36,049 nucleotides of DNA from Verrucomicrobiia bacterium (GTDB lineage Bacteria; Verrucomicrobiota; Verrucomicrobiia; Limisphaerales; JAEYXS01), in contig DASWYF010000023.1 in NCBI GenBank assembly GCA_036405135.1, forward strand, positions 1 to 36,049, given 5' to 3'. The translations under genes and the position numbers were made by a program. Positions 8,901-17,100 of the stretch are shown here, one piece after another (position 1 is the stretch's first letter; every line of letters starts with the position of its first letter). Below the pieces are notes generated by a model. The model did no database searches and was not told the origin of the DNA. It saw only the letters and a program-made list of their open reading frames with translations.

Positions 8901-9015
8901 TGCGAAGAAATTGGTGGGTACGAAGACGGCAGATGCGGATGCGCCGCAGAAGGCGGCGTTGGTGGCGCTGGCGAGGGTGATGCTTAACCTTGATGAATTT
9001 ATAACTCGCGAATGA
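5908..9015 (+). CDS. PSCyt1/DUF1549/DUF1553 cytochrome-like protein (pair 1)
   Basis: The product has about 1035 residues from GTG 5908. After a basic N-terminus encoded by repeat DNA comes a hydrophobic signal segment (WVWVLGLMLVSSVSGA). The planctomycete cytochrome c domain follows, with the heme motif CYECH at about 61 and a later RMPPKG that may give the axial Met. The DUF1549 (PSCyt2) domain spans about 165-395, includes HWLDMARYADSDGYEKD and ends with a second CxxCH (CAECHTHKYDP, about 358). A poorly conserved middle region of about 350 residues follows. The C-terminal DUF1553 (PSD1) domain carries NHIWKNLFGRGLV and NTPLQALTLLNDP. Probably exported, with a redox or polymer-degradation role proposed for the family but not proven. 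The DUF1501 partner follows at 9131. Confidence 0.9.
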   Translation: MNRYNTSSPGRRPALRKVVPSWSSTLHWVWVLGLMLVSSVSGAERAVDFARDVQPILAAKCYECHGADMRKGGLRLDLKRDALMGGDDGAIIVPGKSAESLIFKKVSATDSAKRMPPKGEPLTAQQIATLQKWIDAGAVWPDEAGAVTAKAQSQHWAFQAVKRVEPPKVKQAKWVANPIDAFVLARLEQEKIKPSPEADRYTLVRRLSLDLLGLPPTVEEVETFVNDKSPDAYRKLVERTLASPHFGERWGRHWLDMARYADSDGYEKDRARPFAYVYRDWVIRAINEDMPFDRFSIEQLAGDLLTKPTHEQIVATGFHRQTLTNTEGGVDQEEFRTKAVVDRVSTTSTVWLGLTMACAECHTHKYDPITQREFYQFYAFFNNASEKNVPSPQVEEQAKYNEDKAKWDIEDRKLKAQLAEYVKKDLPAKQGAWEKTAQVKFTPWAQLKPAKVASENGATLKAQKDYVVVSDGKLPDTDTYTVEVTPEAKRITGFRLEAIDDPKAKKGPGRAKDGNFVLTKFSVKAVSPDGEEREVKLGNPQATFSQSKFPVANALAGDAGSGWAVSPKFNESHAAVFETAEDLVLPEGAKLVFTLEHKYKTTYLLGQFRLAATDAARPLKADMTPAGVASALAKSADLRTKQESVALAKYYQEQVDVEARKIQAFIDAHAKKAPAAPATTAAVMVEEAEGRKTQVHVRGNFMDKGAEVQPGVPSVLPVFKARSEKADRLDLANWLFDPANPLTGRVTVNHIWKNLFGRGLVNTVDDFGTRGDKPSHPELLDWLASEFPRLKWSRKEMIKLIVMSNTYRQESVVRPELMTRDPLNTLLARQNRLRLEAESVRDAYLAASGLLARKVGGPSIKPALPDDIAALGYANSVKWQESKGEDKYRRGLYIFFQRTVPYPMLMTFDAPDSTVACMRRERSNTPLQALTLLNDPVFFECAQALGLRMADVPTSDASAKISEGFQYCFGRVPSKAEGKRLEELYTEQVKLLESRPENAKKLVGTKTADADAPQKAALVALARVMLNLDEFITRE
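5931..5990. repeat. Inverted-repeat element, copies 2 and 3 in tandem
   Basis: Copy 2 (5931-5958) pairs CGCCGG with CCGGCG around GTCGGAGA and ends in CTCCGTAAG as copy 1 does. Copy 3 (5964-5990) is degenerate (CCGAGTTGGAGCTCGACG, CTCC). Both lie between the GTG start and the signal-peptide core of the cytochrome gene and encode its arginine-containing N-terminus. Confidence 0.65.
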
Positions 9016-9058
9016 AGAAGAGTTTCAAGTTTTCAGCGTTCAGTTTTCAGAGGGGAAA

Positions 9059-9091
9059 GGAGTTAGCGCGGACTGACGTCCGCGGCTACGG
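9059..9091. repeat. 33-bp REP-like palindromic repeat, copy 2
   Basis: Nearly identical to 3816-3848 (31/33), with core CGCGGAC-TGAC-GTCCGCG. It lies in the 115-bp gap between the cytochrome gene and its DUF1501 partner. The loop differs but the stem is kept, as expected for an element selected for its palindrome. Confidence 0.75.
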
Positions 9092-9130
9092 GTCGAGGAC
9101 GAGGACAGGACGATTACGAAGTAGTTTGTT

Positions 9131-10624
9131 ATGAATTTGCGTAAATATCTTTCGCCGCAGGAACTGGTGCGGTTGACGCGTCGGGATTTTTTGACGACGA
9201 GCGCGACGGGCATCGGCACGCTGGCGCTGGCGACTTTGTTCAAACAAGGGAACTTGCTGGCGGCGGAATCGCAGGTGCGTGATCCGCTGGCGGTGCGGCA
9301 GCCGCATCATCCGGCGAAGGCGAAGAATTGCATCCTCATCTATTTCGAGGGTGCGCCGAGCCAGATGGATCTCTTCGATCCGAAGCCGAAGTTGAACGAG
9401 TTGGACGGTCAGAAGCTGCCGGATTCGATGCTGGAGAAGGTGCGGTTCGCGTTCATCAAGAAGGAGACGGTGCGGTTGATGGGCAGCCCGCGTAAGTTCA
9501 AGCCGCACGGGCAATGTGGGATGGAGTTGAGCGATCTGTTGCCGCACATCGGTGGCATCGCGGATGACATCTGCCTGATCCGCTCGATGCACACGACGCA
9601 GTTCAATCATCATCCGGGGCAGTTGATGATGAATTGCGGGTCGCCACTGTTCGGTCGGCCCACGATGGGATCGTGGTTGAATTACGGATTGGGAAATGAA
9701 GCGCAGAATCTACCGGGCTATGTGGTGCTGACGGCGGGGCGTGGTTCCAGTGCGGGAGCGAGTGCGTGGTCGAGCGGGTTTTTGCCGAGCAGTTACGCGG
9801 GCGTGCTGTTCCGCAATCAGGGCGATCCGGTGCTGAATCTCTCGAATCCCGAAGGCATCACGCCAGAGATGCAGCATCTGGGGCTGGATGCGATTGGAGA
9901 TCTGAATCGTCTTCGGCACAAGTATGTGGCGGACCCGGAGATCGCGTCGCGCATCAATGCGTATGAATTGGCGGGACGCATGCAGGCGGCGACGCCGGAG
10001 TTGATGGATTTGAGCAGGGAATCGGCGGCGACGTTGAATGCGTATGGATTGGACCGGCGCGAGCCGGATATCAAGGCAGCACGTGGCGGTGGCCCGGGAC
10101 AGTTCAGGACGTTCGCGCGGAATTGTCTGCTGGCGCGGCGGATGATCGAGCGTGGGGTGAGGTTCGTGACGGTGTTGCATGCATCGTGGGACCATCACAG
10201 CAATTTGAATGAAGAATTGAGTTTCAACGCTCAGATGGCGGATCAGCCGATCGCAGCGCTGGTGAAGGATTTGAAGCAGCGCGGGTTGCTGGAGGATACG
10301 ATGGTGATCTGGGCGTCGGAATTTGGTCGCACACCGTTGGGCGAGAATCGTGGCGGGTCCACGGTGGTGACGGGGCGTGATCATCATCCGTTCGCATTCA
10401 GCCTGTGGCTGGCGGGTGGTGGGATCAAGGGCGGGCAGGTCATCGGCAAGACGGATGAGATCGGCTGGGGCGTGACGGAGGATCCGATCTCGGTGCATGA
10501 CTTGCACGCGACGATCTTACATCAGTTCGGGTTCGATCATGAGAAGCTGACATATCGTTTTCAGGGACGAGATTTTCGGCTGACGGATGTGGAGGGGAGA
10601 TTGGTGCCGAAGATGCTGGGGTAG
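9131..10624 (+). CDS. DUF1501 protein, Tat-exported (pair 1)
   Basis: The product has 497 residues. The N-terminus has a twin-arginine signal, TRRDFL at 16-21, followed by a small-residue hydrophobic stretch (TSATGIGTLALATLF). The body has DUF1501 features: ILIYFEGAPSQMDLFDPKP near 75, ICLIRSMHTTQFNHHPGQLMMNCG near 150, ERGVRFVTVLHASWDHHSN near 340, WASEFGRTPLGE near 395 and GRDHHPFAFSLWLAGGGIKGG near 415. DUF1501 belongs to the alkaline-phosphatase/sulfatase fold superfamily, and the conserved Asp/His residues fit metal binding. The substrate is unknown. It nearly always sits beside a PSCyt1/DUF1549/DUF1553 gene, as here, so the pair probably acts together outside the cytoplasm. Confidence 0.92.
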   Translation: MNLRKYLSPQELVRLTRRDFLTTSATGIGTLALATLFKQGNLLAAESQVRDPLAVRQPHHPAKAKNCILIYFEGAPSQMDLFDPKPKLNELDGQKLPDSMLEKVRFAFIKKETVRLMGSPRKFKPHGQCGMELSDLLPHIGGIADDICLIRSMHTTQFNHHPGQLMMNCGSPLFGRPTMGSWLNYGLGNEAQNLPGYVVLTAGRGSSAGASAWSSGFLPSSYAGVLFRNQGDPVLNLSNPEGITPEMQHLGLDAIGDLNRLRHKYVADPEIASRINAYELAGRMQAATPELMDLSRESAATLNAYGLDRREPDIKAARGGGPGQFRTFARNCLLARRMIERGVRFVTVLHASWDHHSNLNEELSFNAQMADQPIAALVKDLKQRGLLEDTMVIWASEFGRTPLGENRGGSTVVTGRDHHPFAFSLWLAGGGIKGGQVIGKTDEIGWGVTEDPISVHDLHATILHQFGFDHEKLTYRFQGRDFRLTDVEGRLVPKMLG

Positions 10625-10667
10625 GGAACGGCCGCAAAGAGGCGCAGAAGGCGCAAAAAGAAAAGAC

Positions 10668-10705
10668 GTTACAAGGGTGTGACATGGTTGCCATCCCTGT
10701 GTAAC
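10668..10705. repeat. Imperfect inverted repeat
   Basis: Outer arms GTTACA (10668) and TGTAAC (10700), middle GGG/CCC and inner ATGG-TTG-CCAT form an interrupted hairpin of 38 bases between the DUF1501 gene and the lipoprotein gene. No T-run follows, so it is not a classical terminator. The preceding GCAAAGAGGCGCAGAAGGC (near 10633) is a low-complexity repeat-like stretch. Confidence 0.4.
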
Positions 10706-10773
10706 AATAGGGAGTTAGATAGAGGGCGTGCTGGCGGTCTTATGGCTGGCACATTTTAAAAGACGTATCCTCT

Positions 10774-11271
10774 ATGAAGTTGAAATTGAACTTGGCTTTT
10801 CGAGCCTTTGAACTCCTTGCGGTCACACTCTGCGCCGGTCTTTTGGCTGGATGCAGTTCGGAAGAATCCATCGACATGCCGGCACCGAAAGCGCAGGCAC
10901 AAGCGGTGGCAGCGTTCGATACCTCGGCGGTTTTGACAGCGACAGCTCCAGAAGCGATTGCACCGCCGACGGCGATCGTGCAAGCGGAAGCGGCTGTTCA
11001 ACCGGTGGTCACGAATGCACAGGCAGTAGCCGGGGAAGTGCCGCTGTATAACATCGCACCGGAAGATCTGATGAAGCATCCGAAATGGGGGCCGGTGTTG
11101 CAAAAGTTATCGCAAGCTTGCGTGGCGTTCTTCGCGGCGGAGAAGCGGGTGCCGGGGTCGGTGGCGGAGATGGAGGCGAAGGGTTTTACCAAGGATGTAC
11201 CCGCAGCGCCTGAGGGCATGATGTTCCAGATCGATGCCGCGAATTATCGGGTGATGCTGGTGTCGATGTGA
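10774..11271 (+). CDS. Lipoprotein, unknown function
   Basis: The product has 165 residues. A signal peptide with lipobox LLAGC puts the lipidated cysteine near residue 27. An Ala/Pro/Val-rich linker spans about 35-90. The C-terminal domain of about 70 residues (LMKHPKWGPVLQKLSQACVAFFAAEKRVPGSVAEMEAKGF) resembles the short helical 'FFAAEKRVPGSVAELEAAGY' segment found in verrucomicrobial exported proteins of unknown role. It stands alone, between the DUF1501 gene and a decayed thioredoxin-like gene. Confidence 0.75.
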   Translation: MKLKLNLAFRAFELLAVTLCAGLLAGCSSEESIDMPAPKAQAQAVAAFDTSAVLTATAPEAIAPPTAIVQAEAAVQPVVTNAQAVAGEVPLYNIAPEDLMKHPKWGPVLQKLSQACVAFFAAEKRVPGSVAEMEAKGFTKDVPAAPEGMMFQIDAANYRVMLVSM

Positions 11272-11313
11272 GATGAGACCGCTTGGGGGGAATCCCGGCA
11301 CCCCTCACCCCGG

Positions 11314-11338
11314 CCCTCTCCCCTCCGAGGGGCGAGGG
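11314..11338. repeat. GC-rich palindromic repeat
   Basis: CCCTC-T-CCCCTC, then C, then GAGGGG-C-GAGGG form an almost perfect palindrome. It is preceded by CCCCTCACCCCGG (11301-11313). This 'CCTCACCCCGGCCCTCTCCCC' style of repeat is common between genes in many bacteria. It may act as a terminator-like hairpin for the lipoprotein gene, but no T-run follows. Confidence 0.5.
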
Positions 11339-11472
11339 AGATGGAGCGTTATTCTGCTTCCCGGTGTCACTGTTAATTCGAGGCAGCGCGGATACGTGTT
11401 AGGCATCACGCCTGCCGCGTGCTTGAGTGCGGTGGGTTGTGGTATGGTTCGCGTGAAAGACTTGCGAACGAT

Positions 11473-11662
11473 ATGAGGCTGCGCTTTGCCTTTACTGTTG
11501 CTGTTTAGCTGATGTTCACCGGGGCCATCAAACTGGCGTTGAAATATGGCGTGGTGTCACTGCCAGCGACCTATCTCATGGATCGCGATAGCAACATCAT
11601 CGCGAAAGAATCTTGAAGGTAAAGAATTGCTGGATGCGGCGGCCAAGGCGGTGAGGAAATAG
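11473..11662 (+). pseudogene. Thioredoxin/TlpA-like gene remnant (deleted and frameshifted)
   Basis: ATG 11473 opens MRLRFAFTVAV, a signal-peptide-like start, and stops at once (TAG 11506-11508). ATG 11512 reads MFTGAIKLALKYGVVSLPATYLMDRDSNIIAKES, which matches the end of TlpA/thioredoxin-like proteins: the 'YGV..lP.tyliDrdG.I' cis-proline segment. That frame stops at 11614-11616. The next frame from about 11609 continues NLEGKELLDAAAKAVRK to a stop at 11660-11662, the expected last helix. The gene has lost its centre, including any CxxC active site, and carries a frameshift. Confidence 0.6.
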
Positions 11663-11665
11663 GCT

Positions 11666-12706
11666 CTAGGGTTTGAATGCCCATTCGCGGTCCTCCAGAA
11701 AACGGGTTTTGCTCCAGACGCTTGTATCTACTTGATGGCCGATTTCCTGAAAGTATTTTTTTGCCTGTTGCTTCTCACCTTTCTGCCCGGAGAAGTAGCA
11801 GAGGCGGGTCTTGGCCCACAGGGAGTCAGGGTAACGTTTGAGACAGATTTCCAACCCTTTCTTCAACCGCGGCCACTCCACTGGTGAATCCCGTATGAAA
11901 GCATCGTAGAAGCCCATGCTGTGAGCCAGGCAGGCATTGCGGGCGTAGAAGAGATCACCTTCTTCCCCGCCCAGTTTATCGGCTTCTGCCTTGATATAGT
12001 TGTGCCACTCATTTGGATCTTTGCCATGCCAGCGAGGTTGGAGATAGGTGATTTTCTGAAAATACAGACTGATGTAATCCGGGGCCAGAGCGATGCCTTC
12101 GGCAACCATTTGCTCATACTGGGCGCGCGGCATGTTTGAATGGAGGGCAATGCTTTGAGCCACTGTATAGTAGTAAGGACATTTGGATTCGAGCTTGTAA
12201 GCCCGCTTCAAGATCTCCCCGGCGCGGGCAAGTCGCATACGCATCAGGTTAAAGTTTTGCTGGCTGACGGTATTGGCCCAACCTCCACCCCGGGCGTCAC
12301 TGGCGTAACTGGTCCAATAATCGGCCAAGGCAGTGAGGGCTGTGATGCTGTTGGTGTTAGCGCGGGCCCAAGATTCCAGTTGGAGCTGGCGTTGTTGCCA
12401 CTGGGCCGTGGTAGCATTGTCAGGCAATCCGCTGAGGGCGCTGTAAAATGAGACCAGATGCCAGGAGCCAGAAGATATCTGCTTCTTGGAAGTCCGCAAT
12501 TCTTTGGCCATCTCCTCCAGTTTTGCGTAGTCGCGTTTGGCCAGCAGAGGAAGTGCTTCTTTCTCGTATTGGGTGATGGTGGCGGGAAACTCCCTAGGCA
12601 CGGCTACGAGATTATCTGGCGAAAATGAAGCCTCAGCACCATCACTTCGCAGGGGGAGAAAAACGAGCAGCGCGGAGAATAAAAGTCTGAGACAGTCCTT
12701 GTACAT
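11666..12706 (-). CDS. Secreted DUF4034-like / tetratricopeptide-like protein
   Basis: The product has 346 residues with a signal peptide (LRLLFSALLVFLPLRSDGA, cleavage near 24). The body is helical and repeat-like. EEMAKELRTSKKQISSGSWHLVSFYSAL near 66 resembles the DUF4034 family, and later helices (GEILKRAYKLESKCPYYY, EGIALAPDYISLYFQK, GLEICLKRYPDSLWAK) have TPR-like spacing. It is probably a periplasmic or secreted scaffold protein. Function unknown. It lies 84 bp downstream of the PanE-like gene on the same strand and converges on the thioredoxin remnant. Confidence 0.65.
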   Translation of the reverse strand: MYKDCLRLLFSALLVFLPLRSDGAEASFSPDNLVAVPREFPATITQYEKEALPLLAKRDYAKLEEMAKELRTSKKQISSGSWHLVSFYSALSGLPDNATTAQWQQRQLQLESWARANTNSITALTALADYWTSYASDARGGGWANTVSQQNFNLMRMRLARAGEILKRAYKLESKCPYYYTVAQSIALHSNMPRAQYEQMVAEGIALAPDYISLYFQKITYLQPRWHGKDPNEWHNYIKAEADKLGGEEGDLFYARNACLAHSMGFYDAFIRDSPVEWPRLKKGLEICLKRYPDSLWAKTRLCYFSGQKGEKQQAKKYFQEIGHQVDTSVWSKTRFLEDREWAFKP

Positions 12707-12790
12707 ATGGGCTTTTTATCCAAGCGGACGGGGACTAAGGCAAGCACTGTTTTAAGGCTAAGAAATGCGACGTGTACAGTTTCTCTGTGA

Positions 12791-13765
12791 TTATTTTTCT
12801 ATATGGCAACTGTCGAGCAAGGAAAGGATGGTCACGAGCCGGAACAATCTTGGAGTGGCTGTCTTGACTGCTTGTGCGCGACGGAGGGGTTCTTGGAACA
12901 TGGTTTCCAATTCCAGTGGGAGGCCATGCTGAAAGTCCAGGAGGGTGGAGGGTTTGTAGGCCCCCATCTCGCTCGTGTTCTTGATCAGCTTTTCGATGAC
13001 GTCGAAAGAGGTGTCGTAGCCTTGGGCGCGTCCTGCGGTGATGATCTCGGTCATGAGTGCGCGGACAAGGGCCTGCCACTGCGGGTCAGCGAGGAGGTTA
13101 TCCGTGGTTAAACAAGGGAATAAAGGATCTGGAATGGTTGGGTTTTCAGCGGAAAAGGCTTCAAGCCCGGCGGCGCTGGCGACACCCAAGCCATTGAAAG
13201 GAATGTTCCAGATGAGTTTTTCCCAGCGGGCTTTAGCCAATGAATCGGAGACGACACAGGGAACGCCCGAGTGACGGATGGCGGAGGCGATGTCATGAGT
13301 GCGCGGTTCAGGCCAGCCGTTATATTCACCCATGACGATCTTGCCGTGAGCCTGGTGTCTGATGACGCCCGGTTCGATCCGGTTCAGGCAGACGTAGCAA
13401 AGGCCGCCGAGGATTTGCCCGGCTGGAAACAGCTTGGCGAGGGCTTCTTCATTCCCCAGCCCGTTCTGTAATGTGAATATGGCCGTCTGCGGGCCGACCA
13501 AAGGGGGGAGCAACTTGGAGAACTGATCGTTGGCGATGGTTTTCAGGCCGATGAGGATGACGTCTGCGTGACCGATCTCCTCCGGTGTGCGGGCGCATTT
13601 GGGGTTCACATGGAAGTCGCCTTCATCACTGAGGATGCGCACACCTTTGCGGCGGACGATCTCGTAGTCCGAGCGCAAGAGGAAATGGACTTCATGGCCG
13701 TCACGGCAGAGCTTGGCTCCGTAGTAACTGCCGAGCGCCCCGCAACCGACGACTGCAAACTTCAT
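12791..13765 (-). CDS. panE: 2-dehydropantoate 2-reductase (ApbA/PanE family)
   Basis: The family enzyme reduces 2-dehydropantoate to pantoate with NADPH in pantothenate/CoA synthesis. The product has 324 residues from the ATG at 13765, where the N-terminus becomes MKFAVVGCGALGSYYGAKL, a Rossmann GxGxxG start. An upstream in-frame ATG at 13834 would add 23 residues with no family match. Further features are LQNGLGNEEAL (conserved Asn), ARWEKLIWNIPFNGL (catalytic-Lys region) and PSTLLDFQHGLPLELETMF (C-terminal substrate region with Ser and Glu). Many verrucomicrobial ApbA homologues are not proven PanE, so the pathway role is likely rather than certain. Confidence 0.85.
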   Translation of the reverse strand: MKFAVVGCGALGSYYGAKLCRDGHEVHFLLRSDYEIVRRKGVRILSDEGDFHVNPKCARTPEEIGHADVILIGLKTIANDQFSKLLPPLVGPQTAIFTLQNGLGNEEALAKLFPAGQILGGLCYVCLNRIEPGVIRHQAHGKIVMGEYNGWPEPRTHDIASAIRHSGVPCVVSDSLAKARWEKLIWNIPFNGLGVASAAGLEAFSAENPTIPDPLFPCLTTDNLLADPQWQALVRALMTEIITAGRAQGYDTSFDVIEKLIKNTSEMGAYKPSTLLDFQHGLPLELETMFQEPLRRAQAVKTATPRLFRLVTILSLLDSCHIEK

Positions 13766-14102
13766 GAGATTCAAGTAAGGCAAGAAATGGGAAAGAGCAA
13801 ACTTGTTTAACCACGGAGAAAGGTGGTTAGCCACGGATGAAACACGGAATCACACAGATAGAGGCCGAAAGACAAGACGACAGGATTTTACATTGGGAGG
13901 GCAATTCTTGTGTATGGAAGTCTAGCGGGGATGTGGTATGAATCGTGTTCAGACCATGTTTGTTGTGGCGAAGAGCCTGAGAAGTGTGTGTGGAGAAATT
14001 TTGTCTCCATATAGCGCAGGTAGTGCATATAGGCATCGCTGACAGCTTTAATAATGGTATTTTGTGACGTGATGGTGGAGCCAGAGAACATGGAAACGTC
14101 TG
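13766..14102. other. 337-bp divergent intergenic region
   Basis: It separates the PanE-like gene (minus) from the second cytochrome gene (plus). Near the PanE side lies an inverted repeat TAACCAC-GGAGAAAG-GTGGTTA (13808-13829), followed by CCACGGATGAAACACGG and related 'CACGGA' repeats to about 13865. The rest, to 14090, holds no gene I can support. Promoters for both genes must lie here, but I could not identify convincing elements. Confidence 0.5.
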
Positions 14103-17100
14103 ATGAATTTTGAAGTCATGAGTATGAGTGGGAATCGGCAAGTGATGAAGAAGTTGGCGCTGCTCGCAGTGTTGCTGGCGAGTGGTGTTACGGCTCAGGC
14201 GGCGGAAGCGCGGAAGGGCGCGGTGGAGTTCAATCGCGATATCCGGCCGCTGTTGTCTGAATATTGCACAGCTTGCCATGGGCCGGACCCGGGATCGCGC
14301 AAGGCGGATATGCGGTTGGATACGAAGGCCGGGATTTTCAAAGAGACGAAGAGCGAGGGACCGGTGGTGAAGGCGGGGAATCCGAAAGACAGTGCGCTCT
14401 GGCAACGCATCACGACGACGGATGAGGATGATGTGATGCCGCCGGTCAAGTCCCACAAAGTGATGAAGGCGGGTGAGAAGGAGCTGATCAAGCAGTGGAT
14501 TCTGGAAGGGGCGAAGTGGCAAGATCATTGGGCCTTCATCGCGCCGGAGAAGCCGGAATTGCCGAAGGTGAAGAATGGCAAGTGGGCGAAGAATCCGATC
14601 GATACCTTCGTAATGGCGAAGCTGGAGGAGAAGGGATTGAAGCCGGCGGAAGAGGCGGATCGCCGGACTTTAGCACGGCGCGTGACACTGGATCTGACGG
14701 GTTTGCCGCCGACGTCGGAAGAGGTGGAGGCGTTCGTGGCGGATAAATCCAAGGATGCTTACGAGAAGCTGGTGGCGCGGTTGCTGGCATCGCCTGCGTT
14801 TGGCGAGCATCGGGCGCGTTATTGGCTGGATGCGGCGCGTTATGCGGACACGCATGGGTTGCACTTCGATAATTATCGCGAGATGTGGCCGTATCGCGAC
14901 TGGGTGATCAAGGCGTTCAACCAGAACATGTCTTTCGACAAGTTCACGATCGAACAGCTCGCAGGTGATCTGCTGGAGAATCCGACGCAGGATCAGCAAA
15001 TCGCGACGGGCTTTCATCGTTGCAACATGACGACGAATGAGGGCGGAACGATCGTGGATGAGAATCTGGCGAACTATGCGAACGATCGCGTGTCCACGAC
15101 GTCCTGGGTGTGGCTGGGGCTGACGGCGAATTGCGCGGCGTGCCATGACCACAAGTTCGATCCGGTGACGCAAAAGGATTTCTACGCGATGGCGGCGTTC
15201 TTCCGGAACACGCAACAGGGTGGGCTGGATGGGAATGTGAAGGACTCGAACCCGAGCATCACGGTGATCAGCGATGCAAAGGAGTATGCGCGCTGGCAGG
15301 AATTGCCGAAGGCGATCGAGGCGGCGAAGAAAAATGTGGAAGCGAAGCGCAAGGAGGCAGAGCCGCAGTTCGCCAAATGGGTGGGCGGATTGAAGGCGGA
15401 AGACATCCAGCGGGAACTGTCCGCCAAGGACATCGCATTCCAGGCGGATCTGGATGACGGGAACACGAATGAAGTCACAGCCGTGGTGCTGGGCAAGGAA
15501 CAGAAGTTCCAGCCGAAGGGCAGCCTGGAGCTGGCGCCGGAGGGACGACCGACGCGGGGCATCGCCTTGAAGAAAGGCGTGACGGTGGAGTTTCCGCAGG
15601 CGGGTGATTTCGATCACAAGCAACCGTTCTCCTATGGCGCGTGGGTGTTCGTGCCGAAGGATTACAACGAAACGGCGGCGATCTTCTCGCGCATGGATGA
15701 GAAGAATGATTATCGCGGCTGGGACTTGTGGATACAGCAGGGGCAGTTCGCCACGCACATCGTGAGCCAATGGCCGGAGAACGCGATCAAGTTGAGGACG
15801 CGTAATCGCGCGGCGAAGAAGAATAAATGGCAGCATGTCTTCGTGAGCTACGACGGTTCCGGCAAGCTGGAAGGGGTGAAGATTTTCGTGGATGGGGAAC
15901 TGCAACCGCTGGAGCCGGAGAACAGCAAGGGCATCACGGAATCCATCCGCACGAAGGTTCCGTTCAAATTCGCGCAACGGAGCGAGGGGGCGCATCTGGA
16001 CGGGGTGGGGCTGCAAGATGTGCGGTTGTATGCGCGGGAGTTGAATCCAGCGGAGGTTTCCGCGCTGGCGAATTTCTCCACGTTGAAGAAGCTGCTGGAT
16101 ACGCCATTGGACAAATGGAAGGCGGAGCAGAAGAAGCCGATCTTTGATTACTATCTCGCCACGCGTTACGAGCCATTTAAGCAAGCGCAGACAGACTTGG
16201 CGGCTTTAGAAAAAGAGAAGGAAGGCATCCGGCTGAAATATCCGGTGACGCATGTGCAGATGGAGAAGAAGGATACGATGCCGGTGGCGAATATTCTTTT
16301 CCGGGGACAGTACGACCAGCCACGCGAGAAAGTTGAGGCAGCCCCCTTCGCATTCCTGAATCAACTGCCTGAAGGTGCTCCGCGTAACAGAATGGGATTG
16401 GCTCAATGGATGACGGCGAAGGAAAATCCTTTGGTGGCGCGGGTGACGGTGAACCGTTTCTGGCAGGAGATATTCGGCACAGGCCTGGTGAAGACATCGG
16501 AAGATTTCGGTGTGATGGGTGAGGTGCCGGTAAATCAGGCGTTGCTCGACTGGCTGGCGGTGGAGTTCCGCGAGAGCGGCTGGGATGTGAAGAAGTTCGT
16601 CACGCTAATAGTGACATCGGCGGCGTATCGGCAGAGCGCGGAAACGACGCCGGTGAAGTTGCAACGTGATCCGGCGAACCGGTATTTGAGCCGCGGGCCG
16701 CGCTTCCGCATGGATGCGGAGATGGTGCGGGATTACGCATTGGCAACGAGCGGGTTGCTGGTAGAGAAGGTCGGTGGGCCGAGCGTGAAGCCGTATCAGC
16801 CCCCGGGCGTGTGGGAAGCGGTGGCGATGCCGGAGAGCAATACGCGCAACTACAAGCGAGACAGCGGCGAGGCGCTTTATCGTCGCAGCATGTACACCTT
16901 CTGGAAACGCGCGGCACCACCGGCGATGATGGATGTGTTTAACGCGCCGAGTCGCGAAGTGTCCTGCACGCGTCGTGAGCGGACGAACACGCCACTCCAA
17001 GCGCTGGCGACGATGAATGATCCGCAGTTCGTGGAAGCGGCGCGCAAGCTGGCGGAGACGGCGCTGAAACAGCATCCCGCAGATGTGAATGAAGCCGTGG

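Noticed and set aside
10740..10765. TGGCAC element resembling a sigma54 -24 site upstream of the lipoprotein gene
   Set aside because: The required GC at -12 is missing (AAAA instead of TTGC), so it does not qualify.
11273..11476. A 67-codon plus-strand frame after the lipoprotein gene
   Set aside because: It runs through the GC-rich palindrome and into the thioredoxin-like remnant in a different frame, with no motif.
13888..14091. A 67-residue minus-strand frame in the divergent gap before the second cytochrome gene
   Set aside because: Short, no recognisable family, no good ribosome site and adjacent to repeats; not enough support to call a gene.
14670..16184. A 504-codon minus-strand frame opposite the second cytochrome gene
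   Set aside because: The plus strand encodes clear DUF1549 and LamG domains here. The antisense product is Arg/Leu/His-rich and unlike any protein, which is the expected shadow of biased codons.
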